Source: Bacillota bacterium
GTDB taxonomy: Bacteria > Bacillota > Dethiobacteria > Dethiobacterales > Dethiobacteraceae
Direction of reading: 5' to 3'
Assembly (NCBI GenBank): GCA_012800795.1
Contig: JAAZIQ010000053.1
Coordinates: forward strand, 1-64,000
Length of the DNA stretch: 64,000 nucleotides
Positions 43,075-51,675 of this stretch are shown here, piece after piece. The notes under the pieces were generated by a model. That model made no database searches, had not been told where the DNA came from, and saw only the letters and a list, made by a program, of their open reading frames with translations. Positions within the stretch are counted from its first letter, which is position 1, and every line of letters starts with the position of its first letter. Position numbers and translations under genes: made by a program.

Positions 43075-44019
43075 TTAATCTGCAGTTTGGAGTAATTTTG
43101 TCTTGTAGAGTGCATATAAAGCAGCACCAACGGCATTATCACCGGCATAATTTGCTTGGGCAAAATTACACTCCAGATTAAGCGTCTGCGTCAGATACTG
43201 TCGGATGTAGTGATTAGCCATAACACCACCAACAAAAAGTACCGGCTTCTTTCCATAGCGCAAAACAGCATTGTCAATAAGCCGGCGCAGTGATTCTGCA
43301 ATACATTGCTCTAGCCCTCGTGCCACAACTGCCGGCTCAATTTTTTCCGTCTGCAAAAGACGCTGTACAAAACTTTCCGGACCGGAAAAAGAAAGACTTA
43401 AACCTTTAACAGCAACAGGTACTTTAATTTGACTGCCGCCGGCATGTTGCGCCAGTTTTTCCAAAGCAGGCCCGGCGGGAAATGGTAAGCCCAGCGCTAC
43501 ACCTACCCGATCAATAAATTGACCGGCATGCAAATCACTTGAACCGCCTAGTTGATTTATTTTTATTCCATCAGACAAATTGACCAGCAGCAGCTCCGTG
43601 GTACCACCGGATACGTGTAGTGCATAAAATTCTTCCCAATCTACTTTAGCAGACCAGGCACCCGCCAGAATATGTCCTTCTTGGTGGGATAATTCACAGC
43701 AAGGTACTGCCAAAATATCAGCAATTGTCTTGGCATAAGATAAACCCGCCACAAATACTGGCATATATGATTCCGGCAAAGGTCGCGGGCTGCGGGATAC
43801 ACCAATGGCTTTTAACTCAAAAGCACCGATATCTTCTTTCAGCTGCGCAGCCAATAGCGGTATGTTTTGCAAATGCTGAAAAACACCGTCAGATTGGCGT
43901 AAGCCGCGCTCTCCTGCCGGAACTTTCAACAGCTGCCTCCGATCAGAAAGCAAACGTCCCTGTGTGTCAACAACAGCCAGGGACGTGGTATAACAGGATG
44001 TATCAATGCCTAAAAACAC
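43075..44019 (-). CDS. TsaD/Kae1-like protein
   Basis: 314-aa ASKHA-fold protein related to TsaD, the tRNA threonylcarbamoyl transferase: the opening FLGIDTSCYTTSLAVVD, LSHQEGHILAG in place of the HxxxH metal motif, SGGTTELLLV and VLFVGGVMANHYIRQYL are visible. The metal-site histidines are spaced as H-x3-H (SHQEGH), but it is shorter and diverged, so it is probably a paralogue rather than true TsaD. It lies between nusB and xseA, where folD usually sits in other Firmicutes. Function unknown. Confidence 0.78.
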   Translation of the reverse strand: MFLGIDTSCYTTSLAVVDTQGRLLSDRRQLLKVPAGERGLRQSDGVFQHLQNIPLLAAQLKEDIGAFELKAIGVSRSPRPLPESYMPVFVAGLSYAKTIADILAVPCCELSHQEGHILAGAWSAKVDWEEFYALHVSGGTTELLLVNLSDGIKINQLGGSSDLHAGQFIDRVGVALGLPFPAGPALEKLAQHAGGSQIKVPVAVKGLSLSFSGPESFVQRLLQTEKIEPAVVARGLEQCIAESLRRLIDNAVLRYGKKPVLFVGGVMANHYIRQYLTQTLNLECNFAQANYAGDNAVGAALYALYKTKLLQTAD

Positions 44020-44438
44020 TAATTTTCCTCCTTGCCGGCAGTTTTTTCTTGGGCAAGTTTATCTAAAACCCCATTGAGAAATTTAGCCGCTTTTTCATCG
44101 TGATAAATTTTACATAACTCCAAAGCTTCGTTAATAGTAACGGCAACGGGAATATTTTTATGATAAATTAACTCATATACCGCCAGACGCAGGATATTTT
44201 TATCAACAGCCGCCAGCCGTTCCAATTGCCAGTTCTTTAAATAAGGACGAATTAATTCATCCAGCTCCTCCAGTTTAGCAATAACCCCTAATGCCAGTTC
44301 CCTGGCAAAGGCAGCCTGGCTGCTGCTTAAGTCACTTTCAGCAATTAAAGAGCTGAGAACCGGCTCAGCCTCGTTTCTTCCTTGATCATATTGAAATACA
44401 GTTTTAAAAGCAATCTCCCTTGCTACACGTCGGCTCAT
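44019..44438 (-). CDS. nusB: Transcription antitermination factor NusB
   Basis: All-helical RNA-binding protein of the rRNA antitermination complex. The 139-aa product opens RRVAREIAFKTVFQYD and includes DKNILRLAVYELIY and INEALELCKIYHDEKAAKFLNGVLDKLA, all standard for NusB. I start at ATG 44438, six bases behind TGGAG, rather than at the longer frame, which runs into the upstream DUF2273 gene. In Firmicutes nusB commonly follows the Asp23-AmaP genes. Confidence 0.93.
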   Translation of the reverse strand: MSRRVAREIAFKTVFQYDQGRNEAEPVLSSLIAESDLSSSQAAFARELALGVIAKLEELDELIRPYLKNWQLERLAAVDKNILRLAVYELIYHKNIPVAVTINEALELCKIYHDEKAAKFLNGVLDKLAQEKTAGKEEN

Positions 44439-44451
44439 CTGTATACTCCAG

Positions 44452-44673
44452 TCAATCTTGATCAGGCCATAATCGCTGCAGTAAGCTCTGCAGCACCTCA
44501 TTTCGATCAAAAAAACGACCTAAATAAATCCCGGCGGCAATACATAAAAAGAGCAATAAACTGCGCCAAAACCCAAAGAGCAGTATTGTCAACCCCACGA
44601 GCAAACCGAAAAAGCCGCCCAACACTTTTCCCCAGTGTGCACCCAAAAACTTTCGCATTAGCTGTTTAGACAC
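44452..44673 (-). CDS. DUF2273 small membrane protein
   Basis: 73-aa protein with two hydrophobic segments (about 15-36 and 37-53) separated by FWRS and ending in the polar stretch FFDRNEVLQSLLQRLWP. This matches DUF2273, which is found between amaP and nusB/folD genes in Firmicutes and is thought to act with Asp23 and AmaP at the membrane. Function is not established. Confidence 0.85.
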   Translation of the reverse strand: MSKQLMRKFLGAHWGKVLGGFFGLLVGLTILLFGFWRSLLLFLCIAAGIYLGRFFDRNEVLQSLLQRLWPDQD

Positions 44674-44691
44674 AGTTTACACCTTCCTCCT

Positions 44692-45228
44692 TTATTTACG
44701 GGCAGCCTGTACCGTATCCGTGGATACGTTTTCAATCAATACCTTGATTTCCGCCACAGTACAGCCGGTTATACTTTCCACGTACTCTTTAACAGCAGTC
44801 TGCAGCTCACCCGCAAGCTGCGGGATCTTTTGTTCCGAGACAGTAATAGCACGTAGATATATGACCAAACCGGCTTCGGTATAAACTATGCGTGTCTTAA
44901 TATCTCTGACTCCATTAATGGTTCTGGCTGCTTTTAAAACTAAACTCTCTACGGCAGCAAAGCTTATACGTAGTTCGCCCAAAAGTCCCTGCTGCGTAAT
45001 TGTTTCTATAGTTTTTTGCCGACGCATGCTGACGATCAGCAAATAAACCGCTAATGCCAGGAATAACACAGCAAGCAGGGCATATTCCCAATGGCCGTAA
45101 ACCGCATTAATGCTTGTCCGTAAAAATTCTAGCGGGTAGAGGGAAAGGGCAGCTCCACCTACCAACACAGCCGCAGCGCCGAAAATTAAGGCAAGTATAA
45201 TTAAATATAGTCTTTCACGGGCACTCAC
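44692..45228 (-). CDS. amaP: Alkaline shock response membrane anchor protein AmaP
   Basis: 178-aa protein with two N-terminal membrane segments (about 6-28 and 45-68) and a soluble C-terminal domain (about 80-178) with GLLGELRISFAAVESLV and EYVESITGCTVAEIKVLIENV. In Staphylococcus AmaP anchors Asp23 to the membrane. The downstream DUF2273 and upstream Asp23 gene make the complete set. The C-terminal domain itself resembles Asp23. Confidence 0.87.
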   Translation of the reverse strand: MSARERLYLIILALIFGAAAVLVGGAALSLYPLEFLRTSINAVYGHWEYALLAVLFLALAVYLLIVSMRRQKTIETITQQGLLGELRISFAAVESLVLKAARTINGVRDIKTRIVYTEAGLVIYLRAITVSEQKIPQLAGELQTAVKEYVESITGCTVAEIKVLIENVSTDTVQAARK

Positions 45229-45267
45229 TAACTATTCCGCTCCTTTCGCGCTACGCTAGCATAATGT

Positions 45268-45300
45268 TTGGCTTTAGAAGCCCCTGCTGGTTACAGGGGC
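45268..45300 (-). terminator. Hairpin between Asp23 and AmaP genes
   Basis: AGCCCCTG and CAGGGGCT pair on the minus strand around TAACCAG. The following sequence (TCTAAAGCC) has no T run, so it may be a partial terminator or 3' stabiliser for the abundant Asp23 message. Confidence 0.5.
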
Positions 45301-45311
45301 TGAATCAAATA

Positions 45312-45710
45312 TTATTCTGTATAATCATCTTCTTCATCTTCGCCCTTAGCAGTGTCAAAGCTCACACCTTGTACATGAACATTGATTTTTGCTGCTTCCA
45401 AGCCGGTCATAGACTCAACGGCTTTTTTCACGCTTTCCTGGATATTCCAGGCCACATCCGGTATACGTGCACCAAATTTAACCGTAATAAACAAATCAAT
45501 GCTTGCTTTATTTCCACTAACCTCCACTTTTACGCCTTTCGAAAGATTACGTTTTCCCAGCATGCCGGCAATATCACCGGCCAGTCCGCCGCTCATGCCC
45601 GCTACACCTTCAATTTCAGTTGCTGCTAGCCCTGCAATAATGGCCACAACTTCATCGGCAATCTTAATAGTACCTAGCTCTGTCGGCATATACTCTTCCT
45701 GCACGGACAA
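45312..45710 (-). CDS. Asp23/Gls24 family envelope stress protein
   Basis: 132-aa soluble protein of the alkaline-shock family. TIKIADEVVAIIAGLAATEIEGVAGM (about 14-39) and the later MTGLEAAKINVHVQGVSF are family segments. It starts at TTG 45710, seven bases after GGAGGTG; the internal ATG is too close to its possible site. Probably anchored by AmaP, it belongs to envelope stress physiology. Acidic tail (GEDEEDDY). Confidence 0.88.
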   Translation of the reverse strand: MSVQEEYMPTELGTIKIADEVVAIIAGLAATEIEGVAGMSGGLAGDIAGMLGKRNLSKGVKVEVSGNKASIDLFITVKFGARIPDVAWNIQESVKKAVESMTGLEAAKINVHVQGVSFDTAKGEDEEDDYTE

Positions 45711-45810
45711 TTAAAAACACCTCCTATATTACAGCTGATGCTGCAATATTCTACATTATACCAAATCCTGTTGTTCAATACAATTCCCTACCAACATTAA
45801 AAAATCCTGC

Positions 45811-46434
45811 TTAGGGGGCATTGTGTTCTACTATAGAAATATCCTCTACGCTCACACCGGTAGCAATGCTTACCATATCAGCAATTTGCATAAACTGTGT
45901 TTCATCCAATTTTGCAGCCTGTACAACAATATTCACTCTACCATCTTTTAAAAAGAAAACGGCATCTTTATACCCTTGGGCTTTGAGCATGTTTTCTACC
46001 ATTAATTCCTTTTCCATTAATTCAAGCAAAGCCAATAACTGTTCTTCCGCTTCTTTTTTTCCTTCTGCCGTGATATTAGGATTATCAATCATTTTATTGA
46101 GCATTTCAATTTCATTACTGCGAATGCGATCACGCTGCAGGCGATACTCCACAAAAAATTCCTCAAAGCTATCCAAGTTCAAGCTTTCCGGATCAGGGTC
46201 ACCGGCAGTAGGTGCTGCAGGATTCTCATCTTCCTGCGGGTCTTCTCCCGTTTTATTTTCCTCATTAGTCTTTTCTTCATCATTTTCCTCATTTCCCGGT
46301 AAAACTTGATTTTTCCCCGGGCTGACAATATCAATTCGATCACTTTGAAAACGTTTGGCATACCAAACAGCAGCCAATGCCAACACCAATAAAACAATGG
46401 TTGTTATTTTTCTTGACATCTCATTATTCATCAT
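45811..46434 (-). CDS. spoIIIAH: Stage III sporulation protein AH
   Basis: Mother-cell membrane protein with one N-terminal span (about 10-27) and an extracytoplasmic YscJ/FliF-like ring domain (about 130-207) that binds SpoIIQ to form the forespore feeding channel. A long acidic linker (about 40-80, many Glu, Asn and Asp) is characteristic. The domain EMLNKMIDNPNITAEGKKEAEEQLLALLELMEKE is the family signature. Last gene of the spoIIIA operon. Confidence 0.92.
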   Translation of the reverse strand: MMNNEMSRKITTIVLLVLALAAVWYAKRFQSDRIDIVSPGKNQVLPGNEENDEEKTNEENKTGEDPQEDENPAAPTAGDPDPESLNLDSFEEFFVEYRLQRDRIRSNEIEMLNKMIDNPNITAEGKKEAEEQLLALLELMEKELMVENMLKAQGYKDAVFFLKDGRVNIVVQAAKLDETQFMQIADMVSIATGVSVEDISIVEHNAP

Positions 46435-46446
46435 CCTCGCCTCCTT

Positions 46447-47043
46447 CTAGTCCATCTCCAAAACCTGAATACGGTGAGCCGGCAAATCTAAAGCTGCACT
46501 TACGGCAGCGGTTATATTCGCCAGCAAGCGCGCTCCACCTTCACCTTTTACTGTCACTAAAACGCCGGCAATTTGCGGTGTTTTTTCCTTGACAACCACA
46601 GCTTCCTGTCCACCACCGTTTTGCTGCATCACAGTTTCTGTGCGCACTCTTTCTTCTGAAATTATACGTCTGCCGCCATCACCATCATCTTCCTGGGTGG
46701 TGCTGATTGCAGTCTCCTGATTTTCTAAATATTCATATTCCACACCGCTGGCTAGCGTAATAAAGACGCGGATATCTTTTACCCCTTTGATAGTTTTTAA
46801 ATCATTAGCTAGTTTGTGCTCTATTTGATCCCTGTAGTCAGGACGGCTTGCCACCACTCCTTGCTTATTAGTACTGCCTGCAATGGGAGCAGGATCAAGA
46901 ATATTTTTGGGCGATGCACTAATGTACATAAAGTAGATACCGACTATTACCGCCACAACAATAAACCAAGTCTGATACTTACCTTTCTTTTCACCTTTAA
47001 CCTGCAACTTCTCAGCAATATGCTGCCATATTTGCTCTCCCAA
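46447..47043 (-). CDS. spoIIIAG: Stage III sporulation protein AG
   Basis: Ring-forming subunit of the SpoIIIA channel. An N-terminal span (about 25-42) precedes a periplasmic domain with the FliF-like motif (LANDLKTIKGVKDIRVFITLASGVEYEYL) and the conserved IAGVLVTVKGEGGA and LPAHRIQVLEM at the end. TTG 47043 follows GGAGG by eight bases; an in-frame GTG three codons earlier is possible. Length about 198 aa. Confidence 0.9.
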   Translation of the reverse strand: MGEQIWQHIAEKLQVKGEKKGKYQTWFIVVAVIVGIYFMYISASPKNILDPAPIAGSTNKQGVVASRPDYRDQIEHKLANDLKTIKGVKDIRVFITLASGVEYEYLENQETAISTTQEDDGDGGRRIISEERVRTETVMQQNGGGQEAVVVKEKTPQIAGVLVTVKGEGGARLLANITAAVSAALDLPAHRIQVLEMD

Positions 47044-47102
47044 ACTTTGCACCTCCTCCTCAAGTCATATTAAAACAGCTGTGTAAAAATGATATGCATT
47101 AT

Positions 47103-47699
47103 TTATGTATCTAGTACATATATTTCCACAATTTCCCTGGAGATCCCCAACATCTCTGCCACCTGCTGTTCCAGATCGCTTTTTCGTACAGCTTGAGGAA
47201 ATTCTTTTTCATCAGAGTTTATTTCTACTTCAATCGGCTTAATAGGCTCAATGGCACCTGCTGCTTTGGCCCTTCGAGCCATCACCTTTATCTGCCGGGG
47301 AACGCCAAATTCTAGATGGTTAATATCCTCTTCCATTTCCAATGTTAAGGATGTAACTTCCAAACCTGCTGCCTGCAATGTATTATTTATTTTTTTTTCC
47401 ACCAGCATCCTATATTGCTTAAGAGTTAAATCCCAATTTAGCTGTTCTAGTATCTGCTGACGCCTAGCCACTTCTTCATCGGTAATGGTTTCGCGCAATT
47501 CCAGCACCGTTTCAATTGCTCCCGGCAGCTGCAGCAGTTTACGTAGTGGCATCAATAACATAAGCATCAAAACTAACCCTATCACCATATTGAGAAAAGG
47601 GCGGAAATCCTTACGCGGCAAAATCATTTCTATAATAGTTACCAGAATAATTAGAAGAACCAGATTGCGCACCACATCAGACAAAACAGCAAGCATCAT
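47103..47699 (-). CDS. spoIIIAF: Stage III sporulation protein AF
   Basis: 198-aa membrane subunit of the SpoIIIA complex: two N-terminal spans (about 6-24 and 35-54), then a soluble domain containing RRQQILEQLNWDLTLKQYRMLVEKKINNTL and a C-terminal MLGISREIVEIYVLDT segment. Its place between spoIIIAE and spoIIIAG and its length fit SpoIIIAF. It is needed for forespore gene expression after engulfment in Bacillus. Confidence 0.88.
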   Translation of the reverse strand: MMLAVLSDVVRNLVLLIILVTIIEMILPRKDFRPFLNMVIGLVLMLMLLMPLRKLLQLPGAIETVLELRETITDEEVARRQQILEQLNWDLTLKQYRMLVEKKINNTLQAAGLEVTSLTLEMEEDINHLEFGVPRQIKVMARRAKAAGAIEPIKPIEVEINSDEKEFPQAVRKSDLEQQVAEMLGISREIVEIYVLDT

Positions 47700-47704
47700 T
47701 TCAC

Positions 47705-48874
47705 CTACCTCAGCATAAAGGAAGCGTTAGCTGCCCCAGCAATAATTGTAATTGCCACATAAAAAATAATACCAACTACGGCAACGGCTGCAAAAACCAA
47801 TGCCAGACAATTCCCAAGCGTATTTAGAGAATCACACAGATTTGTTTCTCCCAAGGGCTGAATAAGGGCTGAAGCAAGCTTATAAATAGAAACAAGGGCC
47901 AGGATTTTAATTAAAGGAAAAGCTACCAGGTAAAAAAGCACAACAATTCCGGCAATATGGACAGTATTTTTTAAAATTAAAGTCGCTCCGGCCACTGTTT
48001 CCATCGCATCCGAGATCATGCCGCCGATCACCGGCAAAAAAGCGCTGCTAACATATTTGGCAGTGCGTAAAGCAACTGCATCACCAACCATTGAAGCAAG
48101 TCCGTTTATAGATAACATACCAATAAAAATTGTCATGGATAAGCCCATTATCCATACCGCAGCATTTTTCAGTAAATCAGCCAGCTTACTTACAGTAACC
48201 CGGGGAGAAAAATAATTTACAACAGAAAGAATGGTGGTTAAAAAAATAAGGGGAAAAACAACGTCTTTTGTTAATGTAGCAAAAAAATTTATGGCAAAAA
48301 TGATTAAAGGCCGGAAAACTACCGAGGAAGCAAAGCTGCCCAGCGATGCTAATAATGCCAATAGTAGAGGAATAAGTGCCAAGATTAACTCCACCATTTT
48401 AGAAACAGTTTCCCGCCCCAAAGCTATTGCCACCGCAAAACTTTGCATCGCTATCGTTATCAGAGCCAAATAGACAACGGCCTGTGATAGCGCAGCAATA
48501 CTATCACTGGCAAATGCCCTTTCTAAATTTTTCAGCAAAGCGGCAATTACCGCCAAAAAAAGCAGCTTTCCCAATAAATTCAAATTAACGTACAGTTCAC
48601 GCCATAAATAACGCCACAGGCCGTTAAATATTTCAGACAAAGAAATGCCTTGTCCCTGACCGGAGCTTATCCAGGCCAAAAAATCCTTCCAAGTAATATC
48701 AGGCAGATATTCGCCGACCTCACGCTGCAGTTCTTGCCAAAAAGCTTCTATTTCCTGCAATTCCAGTTGCCGAACTTGCTCTTGCACCATATCTTCTGTT
48801 GCCTCAGCCTGAGCAGGCACTGCCACAGTCGTTATGATTAACATCAAAAGCAATAAAACTCCAATTTTTTTCAT
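47705..48874 (-). CDS. spoIIIAE: Stage III sporulation protein AE
   Basis: 389-aa polytopic membrane protein with a signal peptide (about 1-22) and roughly eight hydrophobic segments; a permease-like core of the SpoIIIA channel. Family segments such as TILSVVNYFSPRVTVSKLADLLKNAAVWIMGLSMTIFIGML are present (about 230-270). ATG 48874 follows GTGGTGG; ten upstream residues of the longest frame are discarded. Placement in the middle of the operon fits. Confidence 0.9.
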   Translation of the reverse strand: MKKIGVLLLLMLIITTVAVPAQAEATEDMVQEQVRQLELQEIEAFWQELQREVGEYLPDITWKDFLAWISSGQGQGISLSEIFNGLWRYLWRELYVNLNLLGKLLFLAVIAALLKNLERAFASDSIAALSQAVVYLALITIAMQSFAVAIALGRETVSKMVELILALIPLLLALLASLGSFASSVVFRPLIIFAINFFATLTKDVVFPLIFLTTILSVVNYFSPRVTVSKLADLLKNAAVWIMGLSMTIFIGMLSINGLASMVGDAVALRTAKYVSSAFLPVIGGMISDAMETVAGATLILKNTVHIAGIVVLFYLVAFPLIKILALVSIYKLASALIQPLGETNLCDSLNTLGNCLALVFAAVAVVGIIFYVAITIIAGAANASFMLR

Positions 48875-48884
48875 AGCCACCACA

Positions 48885-49271
48885 CTATGGTACAAATTTA
48901 ACAATAGTTTCCAGCACCGCCACCACCAGCGGCATTGCCATCACTAAAATCAGTAACTTTCCGGCAAATTCCACTTTACTGGCAATAATGCCCTCTCCTG
49001 CATCACGACAAATCTGGGCCCCAAATTCAGCCAAGTAAGCAATCCCCAATATTTTTAGTAAAGTATTTAAATATATTAATGAAATATTTGCCTGCAATGT
49101 CATGTCTAAAAGAATATTTATGATGGTAGACAGATAAGCAGCTACCCGCAAAAAAATGATAATTCCTGCCGCCATCGCTATGATCATGGCGTAGAAAGAA
49201 TTTGTTTCACGCACAACTATTACTAAAAAGGTAGCTATAAGAGCAAACGCGACAATCTGGATTATTTCCAA
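48885..49271 (-). CDS. spoIIIAD: Stage III sporulation protein AD
   Basis: 128-aa hydrophobic membrane protein with about four spans; LNTLLKILGIAYLAEFGAQICRDAGEGIIASKVEFAGKLLILVMAMPLV covers the family signature at about 68-116. Component of the SpoIIIA mother-cell complex. Encoded just before spoIIIAE in the typical order. Confidence 0.9.
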   Translation of the reverse strand: MEIIQIVAFALIATFLVIVVRETNSFYAMIIAMAAGIIIFLRVAAYLSTIINILLDMTLQANISLIYLNTLLKILGIAYLAEFGAQICRDAGEGIIASKVEFAGKLLILVMAMPLVVAVLETIVKFVP

Positions 49272-49312
49272 TCTGCCTCTCCCTTTCTGCTGAGACGGAA
49301 GATATCTTTATT

Positions 49313-49519
49313 CTAATAAAGATTAAAAATAGTTTTAATTGTGGAGAAAAGCTCATTAATTAATTGAATCACCATCAATAAAACAACCACCACTCCACCC
49401 AATGTCAGCATTTGAGCCTGCTCCTCTTTTCCGGCTTGTTTTAAAACGATATTGAGAACAGAAATAAAAATACCAATACCGGCAATCCGAAAAATAAGAT
49501 CTATATCAAAATTGCTCAT
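49313..49519 (-). CDS. spoIIIAC: Stage III sporulation protein AC
   Basis: 68-aa membrane protein with two spans (about 8-27 and 38-58) separated by QAGKEEQAQMLTL, typical of SpoIIIAC. Its start has TCTCTCCCTCC-complementary (GGAGGGAGAGA) ribosome site. Small subunit of the SpoIIIA complex. Confidence 0.9.
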   Translation of the reverse strand: MSNFDIDLIFRIAGIGIFISVLNIVLKQAGKEEQAQMLTLGGVVVVLLMVIQLINELFSTIKTIFNLY

Positions 49520-49552
49520 GCATTTCTCTCCCTCCGGAATATATAATCATGG

Positions 49553-50077
49553 CTAGAGAAGCAGAATTACTACGGCCATCCCACACAGCGCACCCAGGTA
49601 GCGCCACATTTTTTCACCACTGGCACACTTTTCTGCAGCATCCGCAGCATGGGAAGCCAACTGCGCTTCTGCCGCCGCAAGCTGTTTTAATTGATCCTCC
49701 CGCCCCAATGTGCCCAGCCCGGCCGCAGCCCGGGACAAAACCGTCCAGTCACGCGGCGTCAAATAAAGATAATGGCGGGCTGTTTGGGCAGCTTTTAACC
49801 AGGCTGTCGCTGCATCTATACCGGTAGACTGCTGTAATTCCTGGCCGATTAAGCTAAAAAAGTTCTGCACCTCACGCAGTGTTAAACGCTCAGCAACTAA
49901 TGACAGTGCACGCGGCAGCGGGGTAGCCGTATATCCAATCTCTGCCGCCAGCAGCCGTAATGCCAGCCTAAATTCCTCTAACTGGCGTGTACGTTCCCTT
50001 AATTTTTCTGCCTGAAAATTTCCCCAGATCATGCTAGCTGTAATTATTAAGGCTGCTCCCAACCATTTTATCCACAT
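49553..50077 (-). CDS. spoIIIAB: Stage III sporulation protein AB
   Basis: 174-aa protein with an N-terminal span (about 3-17) and a helical soluble domain (LEEFRLALRLLAAEIGYTATPLPRAL and LKQLAAAEAQLASHAADAAEKCASGEKMWRYLG), ending in a C-terminal span. Such GspF-like topology fits SpoIIIAB. ATG 50077 lies eight bases after GGAGGAAAGG and overlaps the spoIIIAA end by 44 bases. Confidence 0.9.
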   Translation of the reverse strand: MWIKWLGAALIITASMIWGNFQAEKLRERTRQLEEFRLALRLLAAEIGYTATPLPRALSLVAERLTLREVQNFFSLIGQELQQSTGIDAATAWLKAAQTARHYLYLTPRDWTVLSRAAAGLGTLGREDQLKQLAAAEAQLASHAADAAEKCASGEKMWRYLGALCGMAVVILLL

Positions 50078-51059
50078 CTTCCTTTCCTCCTGTACGCAGC
50101 CACTCTTGAATAAAATCGCCGGAATAAATGCCCTCAATGGTACCAGGTCCTTTCCGTCGAGATAAAAAAATTATTCGTTCAAATATTCCGTTCTCCAATA
50201 AATATGCTAAACTCGGTCTTCTTATGAGTTCCTTTAAATTTTGTCCGTGAGCCGTGGCTAAAACACTTGCTCCTGTATTCACTGCTTCCTCCACAGCACG
50301 CGCGTCTTCAGCACGTCCCAGCTCATCCGTCACCACAACTTGCGGCGACATGGAGCGCACCAGCATCATTAAACCTTCCCCTTTGGGGCAGCCATCCAAA
50401 ACGTCGCTACGGCAACCCACGTCAAGCTGTGGCTTGCCGCGAAAACAACCGGCAATTTCCGAGCGCTCATCAACTATACCCACTTTAAAACCAGGACGTT
50501 TTTCCGCCGCATCACCATCGGAAAGGATTCTTGCCAAGTCGCGCAGCATGGTGGTTTTACCGGCTTGGGGCGGTGATACTATTAATGTATGGCGCACACG
50601 TTGCAGTTTTTCACAGTAAACATGCGGTAAAAGTGGCAGGCCCGCACCTTTAATTTGACGTGCTATGCGAATATTAATGGAACTAATATCCCGCAATAAT
50701 TTTACTCGATTTTCTTCCATTACCACCCGCCCGGCAAAACCGGCACGATGTCCACCAGGTAAAGCTAAATAACCGCGTTTTAATTCCTCATCTCGAGCAT
50801 AAAGGGAATATTCTGTCATTTGCAGCACAATATTTTGCAAGTCATCTGCCGTGGTATAATATGCTTTCTGCTGAACATTAACGGGCCCGTCTGGTCCCAA
50901 CATTACTTCTCCCCAATCTGTATGCAAAATCAGCGGCTGTCCTGAACGAAAACGAATTTCCTCCAGTGATTGACCTAAATGCCCCGTCAGTGAAGCAAAA
51001 AGAGGCTGCAAATGTAACGGTAAAAGCGGTATAATCTGTTTTTTCCAACTATCCTCCAT
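50034..51059 (-). CDS. spoIIIAA: Stage III sporulation protein AA
   Basis: 341-aa AAA-type ATPase homologous to secretion ATPases. Walker A is PPQAGKTTMLRDLAR (about 163-177), a Walker B-like VVTDELGRAEDA follows (about 235-246), and a sensor-type TGASVLATAHG. In Bacillus the complex energises transport into the forespore. A sigma-E-type promoter lies directly upstream. First gene of the spoIIIA operon. Confidence 0.94.
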   Translation of the reverse strand: MEDSWKKQIIPLLPLHLQPLFASLTGHLGQSLEEIRFRSGQPLILHTDWGEVMLGPDGPVNVQQKAYYTTADDLQNIVLQMTEYSLYARDEELKRGYLALPGGHRAGFAGRVVMEENRVKLLRDISSINIRIARQIKGAGLPLLPHVYCEKLQRVRHTLIVSPPQAGKTTMLRDLARILSDGDAAEKRPGFKVGIVDERSEIAGCFRGKPQLDVGCRSDVLDGCPKGEGLMMLVRSMSPQVVVTDELGRAEDARAVEEAVNTGASVLATAHGQNLKELIRRPSLAYLLENGIFERIIFLSRRKGPGTIEGIYSGDFIQEWLRTGGKEDVDKMVGSSLNNYS

Positions 51060-51076
51060 CTCCGTTCACCCAATAC

Positions 51077-51105
51077 ATAATATGTGGACATGCCGTATTA
51101 TATGC
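51077..51105 (-). promoter_or_regulatory. Sigma-E-type promoter of the spoIIIA operon
   Basis: Minus strand: GCATATA, a 14-base spacer, then CATATTAT. Consensus KMATATT-N14-CATACAnT differs at one and two bases. About 18 bases before the spoIIIAA start; spoIIIA is a known sigma-E operon. Confidence 0.65.
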
Positions 51106-51120
51106 CAATTAAGACAAAAG

Positions 51121-51163
51121 AAAGAAAAAGGCTCCCACCGCTTTTACGGTGGAAGCCTTTTGT
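51121..51163 (-). terminator. Intrinsic terminator after the CD1247-like gene
   Basis: AAGGCTTCCACCG and CGGTGGGAGCCTT pair on the minus strand (G-T pair inside) with a TAAAAG loop and a T run. Confidence 0.85.
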
Positions 51164-51173
51164 GTGTAATAAA

Positions 51174-51641
51174 TTAATCGCCCTCTTCGCTATCTTCCGT
51201 AATTTCATCAAAGTCAGCGAAGCTTTTTTCATCATTAACAAAAACAACACGTTCGCAATTTGGGCAGAGAATTTCCACGACATCATCATCTTCCAGCATA
51301 TCATCATCTATGTAGACAATTTCATGGCATTCCGGACATTCAACAGAAAACATATCATCGTCTTCTAGCTCTATATCATAGTCATCATCGTCGTCATAGT
51401 CTTCATCATCTACATAGTCTTCATAAAAATCATCTTCAAGTTCATTGAGATCCTCATCAATGGCCTCAGTATAATCTGCCAGCTCTGCATAATCTTCTTC
51501 TAATTCTGTAATTGCTTCAGCTAGAGCATCGATCACATCAATTATTTCGGTAAAAAGTTTTCCTTCACGACTACTTTCTTCTATGCCCAGACCTGCTGCC
51601 AATCCTCTCAAATAAGCTACACGGGATATTAAGTCGTTCAT
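51174..51641 (-). CDS. CD1247-type protein with acidic linker and zinc ribbon
   Basis: 155-aa protein in three parts: an N-terminal helical domain (about 1-55, MNDLISRVAYLRGLAAGLGI matches the CD1247 N-terminal domain), a long Asp/Glu/Tyr-rich disordered linker (about 56-97) and a zinc ribbon with two CPxC pairs (C102, C105 and C127, C130) and an acidic tail. Found in most Clostridia between spoIIIA and efp. Function unknown; the ribbon may bind protein or RNA. Confidence 0.82.
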   Translation of the reverse strand: MNDLISRVAYLRGLAAGLGIEESSREGKLFTEIIDVIDALAEAITELEEDYAELADYTEAIDEDLNELEDDFYEDYVDDEDYDDDDDYDIELEDDDMFSVECPECHEIVYIDDDMLEDDDVVEILCPNCERVVFVNDEKSFADFDEITEDSEEGD

Positions 51642-51675
51642 TGGATTAGTATCCTCCTTAATAATAGTTTTGTTG

